This document shows, piece after piece, positions 12,466-20,054 of a stretch of 59,977 nt of DNA. Source of the stretch: a virus. The stretch's first letter is position 1; every line of letters begins with the position of its first letter. Below the pieces are notes generated by a model. That model ran no database searches, was not told the origin of the DNA, and worked only from the letters and a program-made list of their open reading frames with translations. The translations under genes and the position numbers were made by a program. The stretch covers positions 1 to 59,977 of IMG/VR virus record IMGVR_UViG_3300025853_000004; one strand, 5' to 3'.

Positions 12466-14354
12466 ACCGCTTCGCCCCAACTAGGCCCGATCTCGACATC
12501 GCACTTGTTAGGTACCTCTAAAGGTACAGCACACTCCATGATCTGTGCAATTTCTATTGCCTCATTTTTATCTTTGACCGACATGGCGATTTCATCATGC
12601 ACCTGTATTAGCGGGATCCGCCCTGTTTTGTACACGTTGACCATCGCTTGCTTGGTCATATCCGCCGCCGACGCTTGGATCAGTCGGTTCAAGGCTTTAT
12701 AAGTGAACGCACGCTTGAGTCGCGTGGTGTCACCGTACTCTTTCACGGCATCACGGTAGGGCAAGGCTTTGTGCATGGCGAAGCTGTCTGGCTCCCACAG
12801 GTCAAAGCGGCATTTCCTGCCTAGGATAGACCGGATCGATCCCGACGCATCCTTTTCGTTCAGCCGATTCATTACACCCGTCATCAATCCTTTCACAAAA
12901 GGTACGCGGTCGTGGTACTGGTTAATCAAGCTTTTGGCTTCTTCCACCGGAATGTCTAGCTGATCGGCCAGTTTGTTGACGCCCATGCCGTACATCATGC
13001 CCAAGTTAATGGTTTTCGCTTGCTTACGGCCGATGCCCGCCATGTCCGCAACCATCGTATGGAAGTCGGTGTCAGGGTCGTCGTTGTACTTTTGTACAAA
13101 ATCCTTGGCCCCTTGTAACGGGATGCCGCGCGATTTGCCATACACATGCGCGTAGTGAACCAAGATCCGTGGTTCCTGTTGCGAGAAATCAATTGCCGCC
13201 CACTGCTCATCTTCTTCCGGCAGGAACAAACTGCGGATCATCGGCCCCAGTTCAGGATCGCGGGCCGGTATCTGTTGTAGGTTGGGGTTGTTCATCGACA
13301 GCCGGCCAGACACCGTGCCACCTTGGTCGGAGCGGTTCTGGTTAATGTGACCGTGAATCCGCCCGTCCTTGTTGCAATATTTTAAAATGTTATTGATGAA
13401 CGTCCCTGACGTCTTGTTGATGTTACGCGCATCAACAATCAGTCGCGCGAATGGATGCTGTTGTTCCGCAAGGAACGTCTTCGTGAACGAAGGAGCGCCT
13501 TTCTCCGTTTTAGGATACGCAATCCCGAGTTCGTCGAACGCTTTGGATAATGATTGTGCCGCCCAGATTTCAACGCCAAACCCCGCTTGTCTTTTGATTT
13601 CTTTGTGTAACTCCGCCTCGCGCTTTAACAAGGCGTCGCGTGTACGCTCGGTCTTGTCCATATCAACGCGGACACCACGGTAGGTCATGTCTACCAAACA
13701 AGGCAGGAGGTCGAGTTCGAGGTTGACGATATCCCAAAGCCCCTGCTTGCCCACTTCTACACGCATGTAATTCCAGAGTTCGAGCGCTAACTGCGCGTCA
13801 ACTTCTGCATACGGGCCGACATACATGGCCGGCATCTTCCACATCTCTGCTTTTGGGTCGAGGCCGAAGGTGCGTGCCGCTTCAATTAAGTCTTTCTCTG
13901 ACTTAGTTTTGCCAAGCAAATCAAAGGACAAAGCATTGAGGCTGTAACTAAAGCGGTTCTCGTCCAATAAACTGGCGATCAGCATCGTATCAACAATGCG
14001 GCCGTTCAACTGAAAGCCTTCTCGCTTGATCCAACCGGCGTCGTACTGCGCGTTGTGCATCACTTTTTCACAAGGCAATTCAAAAACCTTCTTGAGCCAC
14101 TTGCTTATAATTCTTTTGTCTAAATTACCCCCGCCCTTATGCCCAACAGGAATATAACCAGACCAATCGTCGGTCGCGATGGCATAACCAACCACCTCGC
14201 CATTACCTGTGGCCCAACCCGGCCCCATCGTTTTGATGTCAGGGTCGCGCGTTTCCACGTCGATAGCAATACGAACCGCACTGCTCAGGTCAGGTAGCTC
14301 TGCCGGCGGCACCCATTCAGTCTTCGGCGTAAACATCGCCATTTGCAAACTCAT
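12462..14354 (-). CDS. Family A DNA polymerase with 3'-5' exonuclease
   Basis: 630 residues, the phage replicase. Exonuclease: DVE (32-34), HNAQYD (100-105) and YAEVD (182-186). Polymerase: motif A AIDFSQQEPR (Asp389), motif B RKQAKTINLGMMYG (Arg443, Lys447, Tyr455) and motif C VHDE (585-588). There is no 5'-3' exonuclease domain and no internal DnaJ-like insertion. The residue equivalent to E. coli Phe762 is Leu451; Leu at this site is common in marine viral polymerases and has been linked to slower, possibly temperate replication (from the literature, not shown here). The start overlaps the preceding stop as ATGA. Confidence 0.95.
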   Translation of the reverse strand: MSLQMAMFTPKTEWVPPAELPDLSSAVRIAIDVETRDPDIKTMGPGWATGNGEVVGYAIATDDWSGYIPVGHKGGGNLDKRIISKWLKKVFELPCEKVMHNAQYDAGWIKREGFQLNGRIVDTMLIASLLDENRFSYSLNALSFDLLGKTKSEKDLIEAARTFGLDPKAEMWKMPAMYVGPYAEVDAQLALELWNYMRVEVGKQGLWDIVNLELDLLPCLVDMTYRGVRVDMDKTERTRDALLKREAELHKEIKRQAGFGVEIWAAQSLSKAFDELGIAYPKTEKGAPSFTKTFLAEQQHPFARLIVDARNINKTSGTFINNILKYCNKDGRIHGHINQNRSDQGGTVSGRLSMNNPNLQQIPARDPELGPMIRSLFLPEEDEQWAAIDFSQQEPRILVHYAHVYGKSRGIPLQGAKDFVQKYNDDPDTDFHTMVADMAGIGRKQAKTINLGMMYGMGVNKLADQLDIPVEEAKSLINQYHDRVPFVKGLMTGVMNRLNEKDASGSIRSILGRKCRFDLWEPDSFAMHKALPYRDAVKEYGDTTRLKRAFTYKALNRLIQASAADMTKQAMVNVYKTGRIPLIQVHDEIAMSVKDKNEAIEIAQIMECAVPLEVPNKCDVEIGPSWGEAV

Positions 14355-14572
14355 AAACCATCCTCTGGTTCCGGCTCATCGTCTGGAACTTGTTTTTTAA
14401 CAAAATAAAATTTTAAGCTTGGCGCGGCGGGCGATGCGTCTGGCTTGCGTTTGTACGCATTAATCCAGTATTCGACACCGTCGATAGTCGCATTGCCTGT
14501 GAAATCCGCATGGGTTTCTTTTTCTTTGCGCTTATTTCCCCAGATCGCGCCTTCATTATTTCTGTCGGTCAT
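14351..14572 (-). CDS. Conserved small phage protein
   Basis: 73 residues: GAIWGNKRKEKETHADFTG then VEYWINAYKRK. This KxxxTHxDFTG...EYWxxAW pattern is common in small phage replication-region proteins of unknown function, possibly beta-barrel (OB-like). Directly coupled to the polymerase gene. Confidence 0.7.
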   Translation of the reverse strand: MTDRNNEGAIWGNKRKEKETHADFTGNATIDGVEYWINAYKRKPDASPAAPSLKFYFVKKQVPDDEPEPEDGL

Positions 14573-14870
14573 ACTGCTCTTCCTTCATTTGATCTACCGC
14601 TTGGAAAAACTCGTCTGCGATTTCGCCACCCAAGGCCGCATATCCGGCAATGTCTACCCAAGAATCTTCATGTTCCGGTGTCTGGCACAAACGGCTCATC
14701 TTGACCGCAATCATGCACAGCGCCACTTCTTCTGCTTTAACGTCGATCCCTAGAATCGCTGACCACATCTCCGCAATGCGCTCGTGGTTTCTTGCGGGGT
14801 CGCCGTAAATCTCGTCTCGTGAGGCAGAAATAAACTCATCTGCTCTTTCTAATATTTCTCTGCGGTTCAT
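14556..14870 (-). CDS. DUF6378-like protein
   Basis: 104 residues. ASRDEIYGDPARNHERIAEMW, then VALCMIAVKMSRLC and DSWVDIAGYAALGGEI is the DUF6378 signature, a helical family frequent near phage replication genes. The spaced acidic and His residues resemble MazG-like nucleotide hydrolases, so a nucleotide-metabolism role is possible but unproven. ATGA overlap with the upstream gene. Confidence 0.75.
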   Translation of the reverse strand: MNRREILERADEFISASRDEIYGDPARNHERIAEMWSAILGIDVKAEEVALCMIAVKMSRLCQTPEHEDSWVDIAGYAALGGEIADEFFQAVDQMKEEQYDRQK

Positions 14871-15118
14871 AAATACTCCACTTCGCTCACTTTTAACGGC
14901 ATACCGTCTTCATACACTGACTTCCACACGGGACTGCCTACCGACAGATCCAGATCGGGAGCATCCATTTCCTGCTCTTCAACTTCAATCGCTTCGAGCG
15001 AAACATAATCCGGCATCTCTGGGTAATTGCGTTCATGCAACCACGTCGCACAGATGACATACTCTCGATCCTCTGCGTCCCAATACCAGTGTGTCCCGTA
15101 GTATTTTCCAGACTTCAT
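14867..15118 (-). CDS. Hypothetical protein
   Basis: 83 residues, aromatic-rich at the start (YYGTHWYWDAEDREYVICATW) and acidic later. Not recognised. ATGA overlaps on both sides place it in the same polycistron as the helicase and polymerase. Confidence 0.6.
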   Translation of the reverse strand: MKSGKYYGTHWYWDAEDREYVICATWLHERNYPEMPDYVSLEAIEVEEQEMDAPDLDLSVGSPVWKSVYEDGMPLKVSEVEYL

Positions 15119-16626
15119 AGCTCGTAACTCCTTGATACGTCTTCCGGTTCTACAATAAATAAGTTTTGCCTTGCTCTGGTCACGCCAACGTAAAACACCC
15201 GATGCAAATCATCGGGGTTGTTGCGTGCCGCTTTTTCTGCCGCAGGGGATAAATCTGTAAAAAGTACAACGTTGTCCGCTTCACCGCCCTTTGACCCGTG
15301 GATCGTGGACACCGTAATGCGAGGCTCGCCATTGAACTTTTCTCCGCGACGCAAGAGCGCAATGATGTAAGCCCGATCCTGCTCTGGCAGTTTGTCCATC
15401 GCGACGTGCCAGATCATCTCTTTGTTTGCATTAAGCCCGTGATCCGCGATTAGCGTATCCAGATCAACCATGTCCTCATCGCCAAGCGCAGGCAGTTTTT
15501 TAAACCCCCTCGCCACACGTTCTTTGCCGCTCATGAACGCGTAGATGTTCCGCGCTGTCTTGCCTGAGATTTCACGGCCCTTGCGTAATGCTTCCCAACC
15601 ATTGACGGCGTCGGCTACTTTCTCAGAAATAGACCGGTGTCCGCGGTAGTTGAACAGATAACCGTTTGACTTGAGGTCGGTCGCAACGGGCGACAACTGG
15701 TAACCCGCTTGTGACAGGATCAGCCACGATCCGTTAGCCATGTCGATTCCATCAATGGTCGAGATGCTGCTAACTTGCCCACGATCTGTTTTTGGTTCGT
15801 AGCGTTTCGGGAACCGTCGGCTAATCCGGTTGGAAATGTTTTCCGCCACGGCATGAACTGAAGACGGCACACGATACGACTGCGCTAAGATCTCAGAACC
15901 GCCGTCCAGATTGATGAAATGATCGACGTCTGCCCCTGCCCAACGGTAGATCGCTTGGTCGTCATCTCCCGCGCAATACATCTTGTCGGACATGTCATCC
16001 AGAATATGCGCGATATCCCACTGCAACGGGGACAAATCCTGCGCTTCATCCAGAAACGTCAGCTTAAACCGGTGCTTGAACGTCGGTGCTTGTTCCACAA
16101 ACAGTTCCAGCATGTCGGTGAAATCGCATAGATTGTACAAAGTCTTGTACTTGCGTAACGATTTATCGACGTAATTGACCGTATTCCAGTCAACATCCAG
16201 TTCGCTTTCGTTGTACTGCTCGCGCAATGGCACCTTACGAAGCCGCGCAAGGTTAATCAAACCGAGCAAGGGGTCGTTTGTTTTAGCCAGATCCATGAAA
16301 TCATCCGAACCTTGTTTGGAACCAAAGAGTTCCACGCCGATGGCATGGCTTAGTTCCTTGTAATGCTCTGGTTGCATGATCTGCTCAGAGCTAATGTCGG
16401 TCATGGACAAGGCAAGGCTGTGCAACGTCCTGAAAAATATCAGATCGTTCTTGGCATCAAGGCTGAACCTTTCGGCCGCACGCTCTTTTGCTTCTGTCGC
16501 CGCTTTCTTAGTGAAGGCAAGGAAGGCAATCTCTTGAGGCAATACGCCTGATTCGAGCGCCTTATCTACCATATTAAGTAGCGTTGTTGTTTTTCCGGTT
16601 CCCGGTGGTCCGAAGATTCTGAACAT
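15115..16626 (-). CDS. UvrD/PcrA-like superfamily 1 DNA helicase
   Basis: 503 residues. Walker A GPPGTGKTTT at the extreme N-terminus (6-15), then FLAFTKKAATEAKERA (motif Ia), FLDEAQDLSPLQWD (motif II), AGDDDQAIYRWAGAD (motif III), ILAQSYR (IV), ISTIHGSKGGEADNV (V) and YVGVTRARQNLFIVEP (VI). Shorter than UvrD (about 720), lacking much of subdomain 1B/2B. Probably unwinds the template for the polymerase or processes recombination forks. GACTACGGGA, a variant of the shared leader, lies immediately before ATG 16626. Confidence 0.92.
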   Translation of the reverse strand: MFRIFGPPGTGKTTTLLNMVDKALESGVLPQEIAFLAFTKKAATEAKERAAERFSLDAKNDLIFFRTLHSLALSMTDISSEQIMQPEHYKELSHAIGVELFGSKQGSDDFMDLAKTNDPLLGLINLARLRKVPLREQYNESELDVDWNTVNYVDKSLRKYKTLYNLCDFTDMLELFVEQAPTFKHRFKLTFLDEAQDLSPLQWDIAHILDDMSDKMYCAGDDDQAIYRWAGADVDHFINLDGGSEILAQSYRVPSSVHAVAENISNRISRRFPKRYEPKTDRGQVSSISTIDGIDMANGSWLILSQAGYQLSPVATDLKSNGYLFNYRGHRSISEKVADAVNGWEALRKGREISGKTARNIYAFMSGKERVARGFKKLPALGDEDMVDLDTLIADHGLNANKEMIWHVAMDKLPEQDRAYIIALLRRGEKFNGEPRITVSTIHGSKGGEADNVVLFTDLSPAAEKAARNNPDDLHRVFYVGVTRARQNLFIVEPEDVSRSYEL

Positions 16627-16783
16627 TCCCGTAGTCCTTTGGATTGTCTTCTACCTTTTTAATAATCTGACGCACACGTTCGCGCGACAGCCCCATGCGT
16701 TTTCCGATAGCGGTCAAAGTCATGTAATACTTCGTTCGCATCTCGTAAATCTGAAAGTCTCTTTCACGGTTGTCCATTGGCAT
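16574..16783 (-). CDS. Sigma factor region 4-like helix-turn-helix protein
   Basis: 69 residues. MTLTAIGKRMGLSRERVRQI is the helix-turn-helix of sigma70 region 4, which normally contacts the -35 element. There is no region 2, so it cannot be a full sigma factor; it may be an anti-sigma, a -35 competitor or a plain DNA-binding regulator. Start ATG 16783 has GAGGAG upstream. It overlaps the helicase by 53 bases. Confidence 0.65.
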   Translation of the reverse strand: MPMDNRERDFQIYEMRTKYYMTLTAIGKRMGLSRERVRQIIKKVEDNPKDYGNVQNLRTTGNRKNNNAT

Positions 16784-17024
16784 CCACCCACTCCTCTAAT
16801 TCTTTAATGCCCTGTACGCGTTCTACAAATATCGGCGTGTGTTCCCCGATGTAAGAACCCAAAATATTAAAGTTGAAATACTCAACGGCTTCCCAGATCT
16901 CGCACTTCAATTCTCTTTGAACCGCCTGTATCGCCAAGTCGATGTCGTACACGACAACTGCCGGTTCTCCGCATCGGTGACCAACACCAATAATCGCATC
17001 GTCTAATCCGTCTGCTTTTAACAT
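16764..17024 (-). CDS. Conserved hypothetical protein
   Basis: 86 residues. GVGHRCGEPAVVVYDIDLAI followed by EAVEYFNFNILGSYIGEHTP matches a small phage family seen in replication clusters (A-x-EYFxFNxxGxxxGxxTP). No known activity. The start shares a base with the primase stop. Confidence 0.7.
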   Translation of the reverse strand: MLKADGLDDAIIGVGHRCGEPAVVVYDIDLAIQAVQRELKCEIWEAVEYFNFNILGSYIGEHTPIFVERVQGIKELEEWVDANGQP

Positions 17025-18556
17025 CAGAATGGGGCCTCTTCTTGGTCAAACTTAGGTTTCAGATCTATGTCTGCTGATTCAAAGGATGGGATAGACCACA
17101 CGCGGACTGCCCGCCCCTTAATCTTTAACACGGTGCTTTCGCCGCTGATATCCCGCAAGCGTTGAGCAATCTTGTGCGATTTAAATTCAAAAAACTTATT
17201 CTTTCGCAGATGTGCTTCAAAATCCCGTAGTCTGAAATAGGTCTTGTTAGTGTCCTCGTCGGTCCAAGGGCGGCGGAGCAAGATCTCTTCTTTGTCCTGC
17301 GCTTGCTGTAAATGCCGGCAAAACTCTTCGAGGTAGTCGTAGAACTGGCCGGAGGTCGAAGCATCCTGTGCCACTTCCATGATTGCGCTTTCATTATCGC
17401 GCATCTCGCTCATGAGCGCGCTAATCCGACTCTCCCAGTTTTGTTTTGATGCTGTGCGAGGCATGAAATTGAGTTGTTCCATGCACGCTTTTTGGAAAGT
17501 TGCTTGAGACAATAGCGCATCTGTATCGAGTTCGAGAGGCTCGCCATTGACGTCCATGAACCAGACGGGAGGTGTGGAGTTATACTTTCTAAGATTTGCG
17601 ATAGCCGCACCCTGACTTGCGGCGCCAATCCCAAATTTACGCGTTTGACAGAGGTCTTTGTTGCAGTGGGCGCAGATCGGCGCATCACTGCACTTGTAAG
17701 CGTAATCCTTTTTTTCAAGTTGCTTCGCAACGATATTAACTTCGTTGAGTGGTAAGGGCGGAGCCAAATACTGGGCATTGTACTCAAGTATCTTACTTTC
17801 CCATTCGTCCGGATACGCCTTGCGGAGGTAGACCCCCAGATTGAATAGCCCATTGTTACGTCCCCCTTCTGAGATTTTTTCTTTACACAGGTACTGTAAG
17901 CATGGCGGCCCGTCTTTAACGATAATCTCTGGGCCATTGGTGTTCTGCGTCAGAGCCTTAACTTGCTCCGGAGTCTGCACATGCGCGTCGTAGAGCGCAA
18001 AAAACTCTTCCAGAGTAGCTGAGGTGCCGTCGTCTTTAATCGCGTAGCGTAGGCCGTCTTCTGCGTCGTAGTACGGCAGATTCAAAAAGTTACCGATGTC
18101 GCCACGATCCAGATGGAGCTTCACCTGCTTTGGAAAAATTTCGCTGTTACCGTAGCCGAGAGCCGTCGAGATGCTTTGCAGAGTTTCCTGCATTAGCTTG
18201 GCTTCAATCCACTCGGTTGAAAACAAAAAGCAATGCGCGCCGCCAGATTTGGAGCGACACACAACTAAAGGCAGTTTGGCCTGACGGATCTTGGAGACGA
18301 GATCAGTGTGGTCCAAAGGGTACTGATCGATATCAATACAGCCCCAGACACAACTGTTGTCTTCGTTAATCGGAATAATACCGATGCCCTTGCCAGTTCC
18401 AGACAAGTGACCTTCCCATAGTTCCGTGGTCCGTGTTTCTCGAACGACGGCCGCTTTACCGGCGCTCTTGCCGCTTTGCGTCTTCTTCTCAATTTTAAAA
18501 GTTCCATACGCCTGTTCCAGACCGGCGAAGATAGAACTAAATTTTTCGACTGACAT
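17024..18556 (-). CDS. Archaeo-eukaryotic-type primase (TOTE-like)
   Basis: 510 residues. The N-terminal domain is AEP-like: WGCIDID (71-77, catalytic Asp75/Asp77), SKSGGAHCFLF (102-112, His108) and a third element about FPKQVKLHLDRGDIGNFLNL. This is the arrangement of the primase domain in TOTE conflict systems. In the middle, CSDAPICAHCNKDLCQ gives a four- or five-cysteine zinc cluster. The C-terminal part is helical and charged, with no helicase motifs, so unwinding would come from the SF1 or SNF2 helicase. It probably makes primers for the family A polymerase. Preceded by an attenuator-like hairpin. Confidence 0.8.
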   Translation of the reverse strand: MSVEKFSSIFAGLEQAYGTFKIEKKTQSGKSAGKAAVVRETRTTELWEGHLSGTGKGIGIIPINEDNSCVWGCIDIDQYPLDHTDLVSKIRQAKLPLVVCRSKSGGAHCFLFSTEWIEAKLMQETLQSISTALGYGNSEIFPKQVKLHLDRGDIGNFLNLPYYDAEDGLRYAIKDDGTSATLEEFFALYDAHVQTPEQVKALTQNTNGPEIIVKDGPPCLQYLCKEKISEGGRNNGLFNLGVYLRKAYPDEWESKILEYNAQYLAPPLPLNEVNIVAKQLEKKDYAYKCSDAPICAHCNKDLCQTRKFGIGAASQGAAIANLRKYNSTPPVWFMDVNGEPLELDTDALLSQATFQKACMEQLNFMPRTASKQNWESRISALMSEMRDNESAIMEVAQDASTSGQFYDYLEEFCRHLQQAQDKEEILLRRPWTDEDTNKTYFRLRDFEAHLRKNKFFEFKSHKIAQRLRDISGESTVLKIKGRAVRVWSIPSFESADIDLKPKFDQEEAPF

Positions 18557-18567
18557 AGTTGATCCTC

Positions 18568-18591
18568 AAAAACGAGGCGCGCGAACGCGCC
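18568..18591 (-). terminator. Rho-independent terminator or attenuator before primase
   Basis: 6-bp GC stem GGCGCG/CGCGCC (18576-18581 with 18586-18591), TTCG tetraloop on the RNA strand, then a five-T run (complement of 18568-18572). It lies between the ssDNA-binding-like gene and the primase inside one operon, so it probably reduces primase expression. Confidence 0.75.
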
Positions 18592-18601
18592 CCGCATGTC
18601 G

Positions 18602-19378
18602 TTAAAACGCAGGGTTAGTGTTTGTTTCCTCATCCGCCCCGTGTTTAACAACAACGTCACCGGCCATAATGCTTTCTGCAAACTGCTTGGCTTGCATATA
18701 CAAAGCACCGTCAGACACTGGCTCTAAACGTGACATTTCCCACCCGTGCCATGAACCTTTTGAGTTTTCTTCTGACAGGGTTTTCAGCAGGTAAGTGTAA
18801 GCAAATCGCGCCGGAGTGAATGGCCCATTGGCTCCCTGCATCTTTGCGGATGCAACCATTGAGTTCCACTTGCGTGATTTCTTCAACTGCGTTGATTTCA
18901 TTGCAAGTAACGCTGTTTCAGCCGAACCGTCCTCATTGAGTACGATAACGAAATGCTGATGCGTTTCTTCAATGTATTCGCCGTTCCCGCCGTCTACATA
19001 CTCGCGGTTATCGGATGGATCGCGAGTTGTCTTTGGACGATCTTCGTTTGGCGCGTAGATCGCTTGTGGAGCACCACTACCTTGACCACGGGGAGCCCAC
19101 TGAATAAAACGACGCTGATAGGCACAGGGGATCACCCGAATACCTTCCTTGCCGCTGTACACCGTACCGCTGACCGTGTTGTAGATGTCGCCCTTGCGTC
19201 CTTCAAAGTTTTCGTCGTCGAGCAATGGGTCGAGCGCCGAAACAATTTTCAGGAAAGGTAGGGCAAGATCTTCTTGCTCCATGCGAGTTCCGATGCCGGC
19301 ATCGGCCTCGAACATTGTTGGGTCAAATTCCGCAATTGCCCCTGATTGCTTTTCAGCTACTGCTTTTGATGTTGCCAT
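18602..19378 (-). CDS. Putative single-stranded DNA-binding protein
   Basis: 258 residues. GTRMEQEDLALPFLKIVSAL, then GTVYSGKEGIRVIPCAYQRRF resembles a marine phage family often placed with SSB-like proteins beside primase and polymerase. The acidic N-terminal and Asn/Glu-rich C-terminal tails fit a DNA-binding core with protein-contact ends. No diagnostic motif is visible. A terminator follows at once, suggesting higher expression than the primase. Alternative: another replication accessory factor. Confidence 0.5.
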   Translation of the reverse strand: MATSKAVAEKQSGAIAEFDPTMFEADAGIGTRMEQEDLALPFLKIVSALDPLLDDENFEGRKGDIYNTVSGTVYSGKEGIRVIPCAYQRRFIQWAPRGQGSGAPQAIYAPNEDRPKTTRDPSDNREYVDGGNGEYIEETHQHFVIVLNEDGSAETALLAMKSTQLKKSRKWNSMVASAKMQGANGPFTPARFAYTYLLKTLSEENSKGSWHGWEMSRLEPVSDGALYMQAKQFAESIMAGDVVVKHGADEETNTNPAF

Positions 19379-19965
19379 TATTTAGTCCTCTTGATTACTG
19401 CACGTTGTCCTACCCAAGCGCCGAATAGCTCCATTGGGAAGTCGTCACCGTTTTCTACGCGTTCCTTAATGAAGGCACGCAATGTCTGCGGATGAATATC
19501 AGTCTTCTGCTCCGCCACTAATCCCTGCTGTGATGCAAGGGCCTTGAAGGCAGATGCCTGATCGTCTTCGCCGCGGCCAAAGATACACATCACTTGATTC
19601 TTGATGATGTCGTCATAGCCGTTATCGCGGAGCCACTCGAAAGCCTGCGGCTTATCGTCAATGCGGATTGATGCCCCATACGTTTGCTTTACAGTAACGT
19701 TTGAGCCGTCGTCCAAAGTTATTGATGAAAAACCAATTTCGGTCAACATGGTCGGCAAGTCTTCGTCAGTCATTTTTAAAAGAGCGTTTTTCTCTTTCTT
19801 GAGTTTGGCCTCAAGATCTTCGATTTCTGCTTCTTTATTTCTTATTGCTACGGCCATTGAGGCAACAGTTTTAAGCCTTTCTTGGTCTAGCGTTTCTAGT
19901 TTTGATTCGGCAGTGTCCTGCTCCATCATTCTCAGCAGATCTGCTGATTCGTTTAGATCGCTCAT
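19378..19965 (-). CDS. Conserved replication-region protein with coiled coil
   Basis: 195 residues. Residues 20-65 are a coiled coil (AVAIRNKEAEIEDLEAKLKK). The following DLPTMLTEIGFSSITLDDGS, FEWLRDNGYDDIIKNQV and IHPQTLRAFIKERVENGDD belong to a phage family that I recognise only as conserved and uncharacterised. First gene of the leftward replication operon; GGAGGAAA precedes ATG 19965. Confidence 0.65.
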   Translation of the reverse strand: MSDLNESADLLRMMEQDTAESKLETLDQERLKTVASMAVAIRNKEAEIEDLEAKLKKEKNALLKMTDEDLPTMLTEIGFSSITLDDGSNVTVKQTYGASIRIDDKPQAFEWLRDNGYDDIIKNQVMCIFGRGEDDQASAFKALASQQGLVAEQKTDIHPQTLRAFIKERVENGDDFPMELFGAWVGQRAVIKRTK

Positions 19966-20001
19966 GCGCTTTCCTCCGTTATTAAAGGCACCGTTTGGGC
20001 C

Positions 20002-20029
20002 TTGACATTTCTATATATAATCCTATGAT
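20002..20029 (+). promoter_or_regulatory. Promoter of the SNF2 helicase gene in a divergent intergenic region
   Basis: -35 TTGACA (20002-20007), 16-base spacer, -10 TATGAT (20024-20029). The 89-base gap must also contain the start of the leftward replication operon, but no good minus-strand promoter stands out. ATATAATCCTATGAT (20015-20029) is nearly repeated at 55209-55223. Confidence 0.75.
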
Positions 20030-20054
20030 TAGCAAGAGTCAAGGGGAAAGTGAC

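Noticed and set aside
19995-20054. Upstream start for the SNF2 helicase
   Set aside because: It would include the promoter -35 and -10 in the coding sequence; ATG 20055 has a good ribosome site.
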